Positions 10,887 through 21,170 of a stretch of 64,000 nt of DNA are shown piece after piece. The stretch's first letter is position 1. Each line of letters starts with the position of its first letter. The position numbers were made by a program, and so were the translations under genes. This DNA is from Liriodendron chinense. Its lineage: Eukaryota > Streptophyta > Magnoliopsida > Magnoliales > Magnoliaceae. The notes under the pieces were generated by a model. It had not been told where the DNA came from and ran no database searches. It saw nothing but the letters and a program-made list of their open reading frames with translations. Location: contig PVNU02002805.1 of assembly GCA_003013855.2 (NCBI GenBank), positions 62,001 to 126,000 of the forward strand, written 5' to 3'.

Positions 10887-13800
10887 ATGCCTCCTAAAAA
10901 GACTGTTCATCCTTCAACTTCAAGGCAGGCACCACCTCCGCCCGGTGAGACGGAATCCGCACCTGCCCTCCCACCTGTTCCGACGGATATCCCTCAAGGA
11001 GCCCCAAATATGCCATCAACAAATCCATTATTGGGGGCTTCTGGAAATCAGGATGATGTCCTACGATTCCTCGGGAACACTCTCCTAACTCTAAACGCCG
11101 GAGTTCAGGCACTGTCAAATCGACTTGATCAGCACTTCCCTGAACCGCAAAGACAACCCTCCGAAGGGTTACCACCGCCACCCATACCAGTTGCTTCCAG
11201 GCATTCTATGGATGAACCACAGGTCCCGCCACTTGGCGGCCATCCCCCTGTGCTGTCTCCACATTCTATACATTCCAGTTCGTCTCGACAACCTCAACCG
11301 CAAGGCTCCAACGCCGAAACGTCTAGCTATACCTTGCCATGGGAAGGGGATCTCAAAAGAATCCAAGACCGTTTTGATCTCATGGAGCAGAGATACCAGG
11401 CAAATCGGCCATCTGCTGTCATGGCGGCTATACATCAATCTGAATCTCCCTTCACAAGCGAGGTCATGGAAGCCCCGTTGCCCAGAAAGTATCGAACGCC
11501 TGTTATCGCTCCGTATACAGGCATTGGCGATCCTCTGGAACATCTGGAAACATATAGGTCCCTCATGGAGTTGGAGGGACATGGTTCAGAAATCATGTGT
11601 AGGGCTTTTCCCCTTACATTGAAGGAAGCGGCCCGTACGTGGTTTCGGGGGTTAAAGCCACTTTCCATCAGTTCCTTTTCTCAATTGTCGGAGATATTTC
11701 TTTCTCAATTCATGGGAAGTATTCGCATTAAAAAGCCAGCCTCCCATCTGATGAACCTGAAACAGCAACATGGGGAGACAATAAAAGAGTTCACAGTACG
11801 CTTCACTGCCGAAGCCGTTCAAACTGAGGGTTACACTGAAGAAAAGGGTCTCACAGCCCTCATTGCTGGAATAACGAGCGAGAAATTTAGGTTTGCCTTG
11901 GATAAGAGCCCGCCGAAAACTATGGCGGAATTCCAAGCCAAAGCTCAGAAATATATCAATGCAGAAGAAGTCGCATTGACACGTCATGGAGTACAAAGTA
12001 AGAAACGCAAGCCAGAAGGAACTTCTACAGATAAGAAATACCATCGCGATCAGCGCGATTGCTCTCCCAGGAAGCCTTACTCTGGTAAATATCATAATTA
12101 CACTCCTCTTAATCGGTCTCCTGAAAAGGTTCTAATGAAGATAAAACACAAGCCATATGTGAAGTGGCCTGCAAAGATTAAGTCCGATCCCGAGAAGAGA
12201 GATAAAAGTAAGTTCTGTTACTTTCACAAAGATCATGGGCATAGGACCCAGGACTGTATCTCCCTGCGAGACCATATCGAAGCTCTTATTCGAAAAGGCC
12301 ATCTCCAGGATTACGTTACTCGTAAACATAGGTCACCAGAAAGGGCGAAGACCTCATCTCGCCAAAAGGAACCGTCTCATCATCAAACCGACCAAGAGGA
12401 TGCTGAGCCCACAGGAGAAATTCGCACTATCGTCGGGGGTCCAGCTTGCGGGGGTGACTCTCAAGCTTCAAGAAAGGCATACGCCCGAAAGGCGTCCAAA
12501 GAACCCCAGCAGATCTATTGGCTGGAACAAACGTCCAACTCTTCGAAGGCTAGCCCTCCCCCAATTTCTTTCACCCTCGAAGATGCAGCGGGAATTCATT
12601 TCCCTCATGAAGATTCCATCGTAGTCACACTGAAGGTATCAAATTATCTGACTCATCGAATTATGGTGGATACAGGTAGCTCGGCCGATATTCTGTATTT
12701 GGAGGCTTTCGACAAGATGGCACTTGCCAGAAACCTCCTCAAGCCAGTATCGACCCCTCTTGTCGGCTTTGGAGGAGAAGTGGTGACACCTGAAGGAAGT
12801 ATCGATCTCCCAGTCACCTTTGGGGAGAGTCTAGCGAAGACCACTGTCTTCGTAAACTTCCTCGTCGTGGATCGAAAATCAGCGTATAACGCCATCTTGG
12901 GGAGACCGTCACTGACTAAGGTTGGAGCGGCCTTGCACCCTTCATATTTATGCGTTAAATTTCCGACCCCAAATGGCATAGGGGTCGTGCGAGGAAGTCA
13001 GCAGGAGGCACGGTCCTGTTACCAGATAGCCCTCCAAGATCGAAAGAAAGCTCAAGCGACGCCTGTCATGGAAATAGTTCAAGGTTCATCCGACGTTCTC
13101 GCCTCCGCGTTGGATCCAAGGGAAAGTGCTCTGAAATCAGGAACTCCAGGAGAGGAAACAGTGGCGATCCGCTTGACTGAAGACGACCAGTCCAAGATCG
13201 TGTACATCGGTTCCTCATTAAATAGTATCCACCGCGAAAATTTGATTCGTTTCCTCACTGAATACCAGGACGTGTTTGCTTGGTCTCATAAAGATATGCC
13301 GGGCATCGATCCTAATGTCATCGTACATCGTCTCAACATTGATCCAAAGCACAAACCAGTACATCAGCGTCGACGCGCCTTCACTGCAGAAAGACAGATG
13401 GCGATCAAAACTGAAGTAGAGAAGCTGCTCGCGGCAAATTTCATAAAAGAAGTTGACTACCCCCAGTGGGTCGCCAACGTAGTTCTCGTCCGGAAAGCTA
13501 ATGGCAAATGGAGGATGTGCGTCGATTATTCAGACTTAAACAAAGCATGTCCCAAAGATAGCTTCCCGACACCACGAATCGACCAGTTGGTCGACTCGAC
13601 AGCTGGACACGCCCTCCTCAGTTTTATGGATGCTTACTCTGGTTACAACCAGATTATGATGCATCCACCTGATGGCCAACATACTGCCTTCATCACAGAT
13701 CGAGGACTATATTGCTACCAGGTAATGCCGTTTGGACTTAAAAATGCAGGGGCCACTTATCAGCGTCTTGTCAACAAAATATTCGCTGCTCAAATCGGTA

Positions 13801-16364
13801 GGAATATGGAAGTATATGTCGATGATATGCTCGTGAAAAGCATCAATGAAGATGACCACATTCCAGATCTTCGAGAAGCCTTTGATCTGATGAGGAAGTA
13901 TCAGATGAAATTAAATCCAGAAAAATGCGCGTTTGGAGTATCTGCAGGAAAATTTCTTGGGTTCATGGTTGGCCAGCGTGGAATTGAAGCGAATCCCGAA
14001 AAGATTAAAGCATTGATAGAGATGAAATCCCCAGTGACTCTGAAGGACGTTCAGCGTCTAACTGGTCGCATCGCATCATTGAACAGGTTCATCTCGCGAG
14101 CATCCGACAAGTGCCTGCCCTTTTTCAAACTCCTTCGTGCAACGGCCAAATCTGATTGGAAGTGGACACCTCAATGTGAAGAAGCTTTTCAACAACTGAA
14201 GCAATATATGAGCACTCCCCCCATTTTATCTAAGCCTGTGGCGCATGAGCAACTCATTCTTTATTTATCTGTGTCTTCCACGGCCGTTAGTGCCGCCTTA
14301 ATAAGAGAAGATTCCGGGGTACAAAGGCCCGTTTATTATATCAGTCGAGCAATGGTTGATGCAGAAACTAGGTATTCTGATTTGGAGAAACTGGCCCTAG
14401 CCTTAATCACGGCAGCTCGAAAACTGCGACCATACTTTCAAGCCCATCCTATTTTAGTACCAACGAATCATCCACTACGTCAAGTCCTCCAAAAGCCTGA
14501 GGCTTCCGGACGCTTAACTAAATGGGCCGTCGAGATCAGCGAGCACGATATTTCATTCTGTCCTAGGACCGCAGTCAAGGGCCAGGCCGTGGCTGACTTC
14601 ATCGCCGAATTTACATATTCTTCTGAAGATAGCGGTATGACCAGCGACCAGCCTTCTTGGTCGCTCTTTGTAGACGGGTCGTCACGGGCCAGTGGCAGTG
14701 GAGCGGGCCTGATTTTAGTGGCTCCAGACGGGTCGCATTTTCAATACGCTCTGCATTTTGAATCGCGCATCTCCAATAATGAAGCAGAATATGAGGCCCT
14801 TATTGTCGGCCTCGAGCTAGCCGTCGTCCTCGCAGTCCAGAATTTGATAATTCATAGCGACTCCCAGCTCATTGTCAACCAAGTTCTTGGCGAATTCGAA
14901 ACCAAAGAAGAAAGAATGGCCTTATACAAGTCTCGTGTCCTCATCCTGCTCGCCAAACTGAAGACTTACAAAATATTCCATATCCCTCGCGAGCAGAACC
15001 AACTGGCCGATTCCTTGGCAAAACTCGCTTCTGCACCAGAATCAGAACTATCACATTCGATCCCCATTGAGCACCGTCAACACTCGAGTATCGACCAAGT
15101 GACTCCCGAGCAAGTTATATCGTTACAATCGTCTCCATGCTGGATGGATCCTATCATCCTTTATCTTAGAGATGGATACCTACCAGAAAACAAGAAAGCT
15201 GCAAGACAAATTCAGCTTCGAGCTGCCAGGTACACCTTACAAGATGGAATCTTGTTGCGAAAAAGCTTCTCCTTGCCTTATTTGAGGTGTCTTCACCCAG
15301 AAGAAGCACATCGTGTTCTAGATGAAGTACACCAGGGGGCATGTGGTAATCATCCCAGGGGGCGATCTCTAGCATATAAAGCAATGAGGCAAGGATATTA
15401 TTGGCCTACTATGAAAGCAGACGCCATAGAATTTTCTAAAAAATGCGACAAGTGTCAACGATATCAACCTATACCTCGCGTACCGTCTGAGCGGATGACC
15501 CCAGTCGACAGCCCTTGGCCTTTTGCTCAGTGGGGGATCGATATCATCGGTCCCTTACCTATGGGAAAGGGACAGAATAGGTTCGCGATCGTGGCGGTTG
15601 ATTATTTCACCAAATGGGCCGAGGCAGAACCATTAGCCAAAATTACTGAAAGACAAACTACTAAGTTTATGTGGAGAAATATTATATGTCGCTTCGGACT
15701 TCCTCATACCATAATTACCGATAACGGAACGCAGTTCGACAACGCAGCCTTTGATGAATTTTGCGACAAATGGAAGATACGTAATCTCCGCACTTCTCCA
15801 TATCATCCACAGGCGAATGGGCAGGTCGAGGCAGTGAATAAAATTATAAAGCATCATTTAAAGACCAAGCTAAGTGAATGCAAAGGGGTGTGGCCAGAAC
15901 TTCTGCCAGAAGTATTATGGGCCTATAGAACCACGGCTTGTACATCGACAGGTGAAACTCCTTTCTCCTTAGCATTTGGTGTTGACGCAGTAGTACCCGT
16001 GGAAATTCAAGTGCCCTCATACCGGATCGAACAGTATGATCCCGCGAGCAATCGGGAAAATATCCGACTTCATCTCGATCTCTTGGAAGAGCGAAGAAAT
16101 GCTTCGCAAGTACGAGTGGCGGCATATCAGCAACGTATTGCTCGTTATCGGAATGCAAAGGTTCGACCTAGATCTTTCCAGTTCGGAGATTTGGTTCTAA
16201 GGCGAAATCTTAGAATTCCTGTTCGTTCATTGGATCCGAATTGGGAAGGCCCGTATCGGGTTATTAGGGTTGTGCGACCCGGTACTTATTATCTTGAAGA
16301 CATGCAAGGGAAGCCTGTACGTCGCCCTTGGCACGTGGAGCATTTGCTAAGATACTACCCCTAG
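10887..16364 (+). CDS. Gag-pol polyprotein of young Tat element
   Basis: A single uninterrupted frame of 1825 codons encodes the whole replication machinery. The frame is open from 10857, but the first ATG is 10887 (MPPKKT). Domains by residue: Pro-rich N-terminus; Retrotrans_gag core about 205-360; CHHC-type zinc knuckle CYFHKDHGHRTQDC at 444-457; aspartic protease VDTGSS with D595; reverse transcriptase about 850-1025 with MPFGLKNAG and YVDDM at 977-981; RNase H about 1145-1245; a second, archaeal-type RNase H with D1263 (FVDGS), E1301, D1325 and D1375; integrase with an HHCC finger and a D1552-D1612-E1648 triad (DD35E spacing). The C-terminus ends RPWHVEHLLRYYP with no chromodomain. All key residues are present and no stop is seen, so this copy may be functional. 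Products act in cytoplasmic virus-like particles and then in the nucleus for integration. Very high confidence. Confidence 0.97.
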   Translation: MPPKKTVHPSTSRQAPPPPGETESAPALPPVPTDIPQGAPNMPSTNPLLGASGNQDDVLRFLGNTLLTLNAGVQALSNRLDQHFPEPQRQPSEGLPPPPIPVASRHSMDEPQVPPLGGHPPVLSPHSIHSSSSRQPQPQGSNAETSSYTLPWEGDLKRIQDRFDLMEQRYQANRPSAVMAAIHQSESPFTSEVMEAPLPRKYRTPVIAPYTGIGDPLEHLETYRSLMELEGHGSEIMCRAFPLTLKEAARTWFRGLKPLSISSFSQLSEIFLSQFMGSIRIKKPASHLMNLKQQHGETIKEFTVRFTAEAVQTEGYTEEKGLTALIAGITSEKFRFALDKSPPKTMAEFQAKAQKYINAEEVALTRHGVQSKKRKPEGTSTDKKYHRDQRDCSPRKPYSGKYHNYTPLNRSPEKVLMKIKHKPYVKWPAKIKSDPEKRDKSKFCYFHKDHGHRTQDCISLRDHIEALIRKGHLQDYVTRKHRSPERAKTSSRQKEPSHHQTDQEDAEPTGEIRTIVGGPACGGDSQASRKAYARKASKEPQQIYWLEQTSNSSKASPPPISFTLEDAAGIHFPHEDSIVVTLKVSNYLTHRIMVDTGSSADILYLEAFDKMALARNLLKPVSTPLVGFGGEVVTPEGSIDLPVTFGESLAKTTVFVNFLVVDRKSAYNAILGRPSLTKVGAALHPSYLCVKFPTPNGIGVVRGSQQEARSCYQIALQDRKKAQATPVMEIVQGSSDVLASALDPRESALKSGTPGEETVAIRLTEDDQSKIVYIGSSLNSIHRENLIRFLTEYQDVFAWSHKDMPGIDPNVIVHRLNIDPKHKPVHQRRRAFTAERQMAIKTEVEKLLAANFIKEVDYPQWVANVVLVRKANGKWRMCVDYSDLNKACPKDSFPTPRIDQLVDSTAGHALLSFMDAYSGYNQIMMHPPDGQHTAFITDRGLYCYQVMPFGLKNAGATYQRLVNKIFAAQIGRNMEVYVDDMLVKSINEDDHIPDLREAFDLMRKYQMKLNPEKCAFGVSAGKFLGFMVGQRGIEANPEKIKALIEMKSPVTLKDVQRLTGRIASLNRFISRASDKCLPFFKLLRATAKSDWKWTPQCEEAFQQLKQYMSTPPILSKPVAHEQLILYLSVSSTAVSAALIREDSGVQRPVYYISRAMVDAETRYSDLEKLALALITAARKLRPYFQAHPILVPTNHPLRQVLQKPEASGRLTKWAVEISEHDISFCPRTAVKGQAVADFIAEFTYSSEDSGMTSDQPSWSLFVDGSSRASGSGAGLILVAPDGSHFQYALHFESRISNNEAEYEALIVGLELAVVLAVQNLIIHSDSQLIVNQVLGEFETKEERMALYKSRVLILLAKLKTYKIFHIPREQNQLADSLAKLASAPESELSHSIPIEHRQHSSIDQVTPEQVISLQSSPCWMDPIILYLRDGYLPENKKAARQIQLRAARYTLQDGILLRKSFSLPYLRCLHPEEAHRVLDEVHQGACGNHPRGRSLAYKAMRQGYYWPTMKADAIEFSKKCDKCQRYQPIPRVPSERMTPVDSPWPFAQWGIDIIGPLPMGKGQNRFAIVAVDYFTKWAEAEPLAKITERQTTKFMWRNIICRFGLPHTIITDNGTQFDNAAFDEFCDKWKIRNLRTSPYHPQANGQVEAVNKIIKHHLKTKLSECKGVWPELLPEVLWAYRTTACTSTGETPFSLAFGVDAVVPVEIQVPSYRIEQYDPASNRENIRLHLDLLEERRNASQVRVAAYQQRIARYRNAKVRPRSFQFGDLVLRRNLRIPVRSLDPNWEGPYRVIRVVRPGTYYLEDMQGKPVRRPWHVEHLLRYYP

Positions 16365-16980
16365 ATTCGATGTAGTTTATCATAACATTTTATGAATAAA
16401 GTGAAAAATATCTTTTGGTCGCTTCTCCATTCTCATGGACCCGAATAGCCCTGAAGAGTGCTTACACATCCTCTTGGCCAATTGCCTACCCTTGGTAGGG
16501 CTGAAATCATTACTAGTTGGTCGCTTCTCCATTCTCATGGACCTGAACAGCCCCGAAGAGAATGGATACCATCTCTTGACCAACCTTCTGCCCTTGGTAG
16601 AATCAAAACCTCAATCGATAGATCAGTCTATCTCAACGCGGACATGGTCTCACGACCCCCGGATTGAGTCTAATTCATTTTTTCATGAGTTAGTTACTCG
16701 CGATTGGTGAGGAGGAATTGCACTCCAAAATGCGAGCACCATAGCTCGTGCCCAAATTAGGGCAGTGAACGGGGTCACATCCTAATCGCGAGCAGCTTAA
16801 TTCATGCTCGAATTAAAGGGTCACATCTCTGACGAATCCATTCAAGATTAACAAGCCAAAAAAGAAAGATGAAGGGAGAACAGCAACGAAACAGCAATAC
16901 TTCCAAAAATATCTTTTCATTGATAATCATATGATTACATATACATGAGCGCAGATACAAGAGAAGAAAATAAAAGGAAA
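16365..16980. other. Spacer between convergent pol and antisense gene, with 102-bp direct repeat
   Basis: A non-coding interval where the sense gag-pol and the antisense gene end tail to tail. It holds a two-copy direct repeat with a 102-bp period (starts at 16417 and 16519), beginning GGTCGCTTCTCCATTCTCAT in both. An AATAAA occurs at 16394-16399 on the sense strand, 30 bp after the pol stop. No further gene is seen. Confidence 0.7.
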
Positions 16981-19145
16981 TCAATCGCTAGGAGGAGCCA
17001 TGCTCTCGACTTCAGGGCCCATTTCAGGAGCCCCTCCAGCCTGCGTGGCTTCGGTCACCTCGTTCTCGGCAGCAGCTTGCTCTTCTGCAGCGATGATGGT
17101 CGCGACTCGACCGAATTCCCCCATATCGAAGGATGGGATCATTCGTTGCACTACTCTCAGTGCAAAGTCTCGACCAGCATCGTATGACTCATATCGTTCA
17201 TCGTCATACAGCTGCGAAGTCCGGAACTCGGAAACTGCCCGAGTACCTTCCTCCGAGAGCATTTTTACAAGGGCGACTCTCTCCTCGTCCCAGTGGATCG
17301 AGTCGTCCTTAAGCTGCGCAAGAGCGGTGCGCTCCCTAGTCAAGTTGTCGTAGGCCTCCTTGAGCTGCGACCTGACTCCCGCGAATTGCTCCTCTAATGA
17401 GATCTTGTCCTGTCGGAAGATCTCCCTCTCTCTCTCTGCCTTCTCCTTCAGACCCGTGAGCTTCGCGTAGTCTGAGTCCAAGGCCTGATACCTGTCGGTC
17501 AGGACTTGGATCTTCTCAATGAGGATCTTTTTCTCCTCATCTCTCTTTGAGATCACTGCCTCACGAGCCTTGAGCAGTTGATCTCTTCCTTGAACTGCCT
17601 TTTCCAAGGCAGTCCTCTTTCCCTCAGCCTCCTCTATCGTGCGACGGGCGGCAACGATATCACGCCTCGTTCGCAGAATCAGATCTAAACCCTGCACAGA
17701 GATGAAAAGTATAAGATTTCTGGAATGTATCAACAGGTCGAAACAGATTTTGACAGTCTTACCTGAACCATCCTCATCCCCGCTTCAAGGATAAGGTTCT
17801 CAGGGCTTGGCTCGGGGAGAGAGCCGAAGGCGTGGGGCGGAACGTTCTCGAACAAGAACTTGCACACAGGGTGGAGGTGGCGTGGAATCGAGTACGTCCC
17901 GCTCCCAGACGGTTGGGCAACGACCAAACCGGTCTGCTCGCGGGGCGGAGGCATGGACTCGCGAGCAGGTCCCTGCTCGGCAGCTGGGACCAGTTCCCGA
18001 GCAGGAGTTGACTCTTGAGGCTCTACCTGCTCTCGAGCCTCTTCAGCTGGGGGGCAGCTGGACCCCACCCCATCTGGGGAATTGTCTGCAATGTTGATCA
18101 CTGGTGGCCCAGGTGCGACCACCAGTGAAGGGATAGTAGGCCCAGCTGGGGCCCCCGCCACACTCGCGGGAAGGGCAGGCTGATCGCTGCCCGCGCGGAT
18201 GGAAGGTTGAGATGGTTCGGCAGGGGTCCTCTTCTGCCTTTTGGAACCTGTGCCCTTTAGACGGGGCAGTAGGCCTCTCTTCTCTCCAGCCTTCGTCATT
18301 TCGACTTCTCTTCTGGATATGAGGCCTGCTGCTGCAAGTCGCTGAGGCGATAAGCAAGCCTCGATATGCCTATCTCCGACAGGCACCTTATATACTCGGA
18401 CGATCTTCTCGTTGATCCCACCCTTCAAATTCGGTTTCCGCAAAGCTGGGACACCTGCGAGCACAAATCATGGTCAAAGCAAAACCCTAAAAATTTATTT
18501 TAAGGAAACTGCACAATACGGGATTGTCTACCTTCACAGAAAAACCGGGTCACTCCTGGACCCCTGGAGGAGGCAGACTCCCAGCTCCCGGAAGCATAGA
18601 ACCACCGCTTCCTCCAGCCGGGATAGTTCGAGGAGGGCTTACCCAACACGAAGTTATCCCGGTGCCAGTAGCATAAATAATACCAGCCTTCGCTGGATGG
18701 AGCTTTCTTCAGGCGGAACATACGGAGAAACTCCTCCGCTGTGAGTTCCCCGTTGCCAGCCTGAGCCCAAAGGGCAAAGGAGCCCAACACCACCCTCCAC
18801 CCGTTCACAATAAGTTGCCCAGGGGCAATCTTGTAACATCGCAATACATCGCGAACAAAGGGATGGAGGGGAAGGCGTACCCCCAAGATGAGCTGGTACT
18901 CGTAAAATGCTACGCATCCTGGGGGGGGGGGAGTCGGGTGTTTCTCCACCTCCGGGCAAGCGGAGAGTTACAGAGGCAGGGATTTGGTATCTCTCCCGGA
19001 GCTCAGCCAGCCGGTCCTCCGATAAAACGGAAGGATACCCGGCTGCTGTGTATCTCCCCGCCGAAACCCTTGTACTGCTGGAGGCAGAGGACTCCGGAGT
19101 GGCATCGCCAAGGGGGACAGTGGTCTCGTCAGAGTTCCCAGCCAT
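16981..19145 (-). CDS. Antisense gene of young Tat element (putative gypsy-type transposon protein)
   Basis: A three-exon gene convergent with gag-pol. Inferred exons are 19145-18532, 18454-17763 and 17691-16981, separated by introns of 77 and 71 bp with GT..AG ends (donors AAG|GTAGAC and CAG|GTAAGA; acceptors TCGCAG and GTGCAG); reading frame is kept across both joints. Exon 1 (ATG 19145, MAGNSDETTV) encodes the domain known from plant genomes as 'putative gypsy type transposon' (Pfam Transposase_28 type): LGVRLPLHPFVRDVLRCY, then IVNGWRVVLGSFALW and GWYYLCYWHRDN. Exon 2 is Pro/Glu-rich and disordered. Exon 3 is a long coiled coil (repeated EKA/ERE heptads) ending ESMAPPSD. One lesion: at the 11-G run 18921-18931 the frame shifts by one, splitting exon 1. 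It has its own TATA box and G-boxes. Biochemical function is unknown; such genes are known as extra frames of Tat elements. Confidence 0.75.
18921..18931 (-). other. Homopolymer frameshift in antisense exon 1
   Basis: Eleven consecutive G (C on the coding strand). Codons 5' of the run are in the frame of ATG 19145, while the conserved domain 3' of it is read one base later. It falls inside a Pro-rich stretch (PDSPP..). It may be a real mutation, a slippage site or an assembly error. Confidence 0.8.
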
Positions 19146-19290
19146 GAGGAGATGAAAATAAAAAAGAAGAAAAAGGAAGTAATACCAAGAAAGAGAGATT
19201 GAGCACCGGAAGAAGAAGAATGGAAAGAAAAGGTTGCAGGATTCTTTCGAAAAAATTCTGTAGAAACTCAAAGAAATGGCGGACTCCGTA

Positions 19291-19390
19291 TATTTATAGG
19301 CAATCATTCCGCCGTATCTGATGGCACGTGGCAGTCCCTCGTTGGACACAGCGCTCGAGCAGGCACGCCCATTAACTCCTCAAGCACGTG
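19291..19390 (-). promoter_or_regulatory. Antisense promoter: TATA box plus two G-boxes
   Basis: On the minus strand TATAAATA (19298-19291) lies 146 bp before the antisense ATG. Upstream are two copies of GCCACGTGC, with CACGTG cores at 19330-19325 and 19390-19385. This is a compact plant-type promoter lying between the antisense gene and the 3' LTR. The G-boxes suggest bZIP/bHLH control, which is inference. Confidence 0.7.
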
Positions 19391-19563
19391 GCGAGCGCCC
19401 CTTCATTTCCCATCAGCGAAAAGGCTGTGAAAAGCTGGCGCTCATTAATTTCGGCCCATCATGAGGGGTGTCATTCTCGATGAAGGTAGCGAGCGGTTTC
19501 GTGTGATAGTGAGCTAAGTCCTTTCCTTAAGAATTCTTAGACGGCAAGGACTTGGGGGGCATC
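19391..19563 (+). other. Upstream flank of antisense promoter and polypurine tract
   Basis: Non-coding sequence ending in the purine run AAGGACTTGGGGGG (19546-19559) just before the 3' LTR at 19564, the expected plus-strand primer site. No gene is seen. Confidence 0.65.
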
Positions 19564-20495
19564 TGTTATAGGCAAAATGGTGGAGATAAGATTTCACGTG
19601 GAAATGTCCATTCGACTCTCGAGATCACCTGATCGAGAGTCGAATATTGGACAAGTGCGAAACGCCCATTCGACTCTCGAGATCATCTGATCGAGAGTCG
19701 AATATTGGACAAGTGCGGAACGCCCATTCGACTCTCGAGATCATCTGATCGAGAGTCGAATATTGGACAAGTGCGGGACGCCCATTCGACTCTCGAGATC
19801 ATCTGATCGAGAGTCGAATATTGGACAAGTGCGGGACGCCCATTCGACTCTCGAGATCATCTGGTCAGGAGTCATGGATAGTCAAATACGGAAAACTAGA
19901 TTCGCGAGTAGACCTTCTCACAAGTCGTTGAAAGATATTACACCCAAAGTATGTACTTGGACTCGCGACCACATTTTAACCTGCGAGCAGCTTTACTGCG
20001 GGCGTCTCTTTCCTTTTCGGAGGTCATGACTCCCAGCTGCGGGCGTCTCCTTCCTTTTCGGAGGCCATGACTCTAACTATGGCTTCTGGCCGGATCCATC
20101 CGGATTTTAAGGGATTGCCATCTAGGGGCGTGATTGTTGGAAGAAATCATTGGGTTGGATCTGACTAAAAAGATAGGATCTTATCCCACGAAATCAGCGG
20201 ATTCTCAGTATCGTATGCGACATCAACGGGATTTCGACATCTCACGTAACAGATTGGATTGTTTTAGATCTATATAAGGGGATGGCTCCCTTGAATAGGA
20301 GGTACGTACTCATCACTCAATCTTGGTCCCGTTTTGCTTGGCTTCTCTTCTGTGGCCTAACTTAAGCGTCGGAGGGCTAACGGCTGGTCCCCAGCCACCC
20401 TTATTCGCTGTCTTGCTTCAGGTCTGGTGGTGGAAATCCCTCCTGGAGCGAAGGAGAAAAGCCGGAGGATCTCGTTACAAAATCTGACATTAACA
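19564..20495 (+). repeat. 3' LTR of young Tat element
   Basis: 932 bp, offset exactly 9684 from the 5' LTR with no indels. It carries the same 58-bp palindromic array (19609-19884), TATA box (20271-20277) and terminal TGTT..AACA. Confidence 0.95.
19609..19884. repeat. 58-bp tandem array of inverted repeats (3' LTR)
   Basis: Same five-unit array as in the 5' LTR. The second unit is preceded by GTGCGAAACG instead of GTGCGGAACG, one of the four LTR differences. Confidence 0.9.
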
Positions 20496-20951
20496 CTAAG
20501 CTTAAAATCACTAAGAATCACATGAGCCCGGAGTCATCAAGAGATCAAAGTAGAAACCAACATAGTACTTGAATCAAACTTAAATTGAACTAAAATTCAT
20601 CAATTAAAACATAAAAGGAAACCTAGGTTGCATCAATCCATCAAAAATGAATCAAAAGCTTCACCTCTTACCCCTAGCTAAGAGGTTTTAGTTCATCTCT
20701 AACATCCTTGAACTAGAAGCCTCTAAAAACATGAAAAACTACTAAAACAGGAAGAAAACTAGGAATCCGAAGTAGAATCCGTCTCCTGAGCAATCCCCAC
20801 GTCGTAGCATCCTTTGGTATGAAGAGAAGACATCCTTTTATAGCTTGGAGGAGTCTAATACGCAAGAGAATTCCAGATTTCGCGTAAAACTACGCACTTG
20901 CGCAGAAGATTTCGGAGCCGAAATTAGAAAATTCCCGTTTTTACACATGGC

Positions 20952-21170
20952 CGACCGGTCATGACCGGTCGGACTTCACTTGCCTTAGTCCAGCAGCAAT
21001 GGACGACCGGTCATGACCGGTCGGACCAAGCTGAGCTCGTTCCAGTGTGTATAGCCGACCGGTCATGACCAGTCGGACTACACTGTCCATCTCCTGTTGT
21101 GCATAAAAGAGGGCGGCCGACCGGTCATGACCGGTCGGGCTTCTTTGGCTGACCGGTCAGCCGACCGGTC
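20952..21170. repeat. GACCGGTC palindrome array
   Basis: Pairs of GACCGGTC joined by AT (GACCGGTCATGACCGGTC) recur about five times with spacings of 50-60 bp. Read in LTR orientation (minus), the array ends about 110 bp before the TATA box at 20842-20836. Confidence 0.85.

Larger units (their letters stand above)
9880..20495 (+). mobile_element. Young, intact Tat-lineage Ty3/gypsy element
   Basis: A complete 10.6-kb LTR retrotransposon. It has 5' LTR 9880-10811, PBS 10815-10831, gag-pol 10887-16364, an antisense gene 19145-16981, a polypurine tract ending at 19560 and 3' LTR 19564-20495. Perfect 5-bp target duplications CTAAG flank it (9875-9879 and 20496-20500). The two LTRs have equal length (932 bp) and I find only four mismatches by eye, so insertion is recent. 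Pol is uninterrupted with all catalytic residues present. Dual RNase H, lack of a chromodomain and an antisense gene with introns place it in Tat. It sits inside an older solo LTR and is the innermost level of the nest. Confidence 0.95.

Noticed and set aside
11125..12979. Several frames of 65-165 codons overlapping gag-pol on both strands
   Set aside because: All overlap the intact gag-pol frame, whose domains are recognised throughout; no independent motif is seen.
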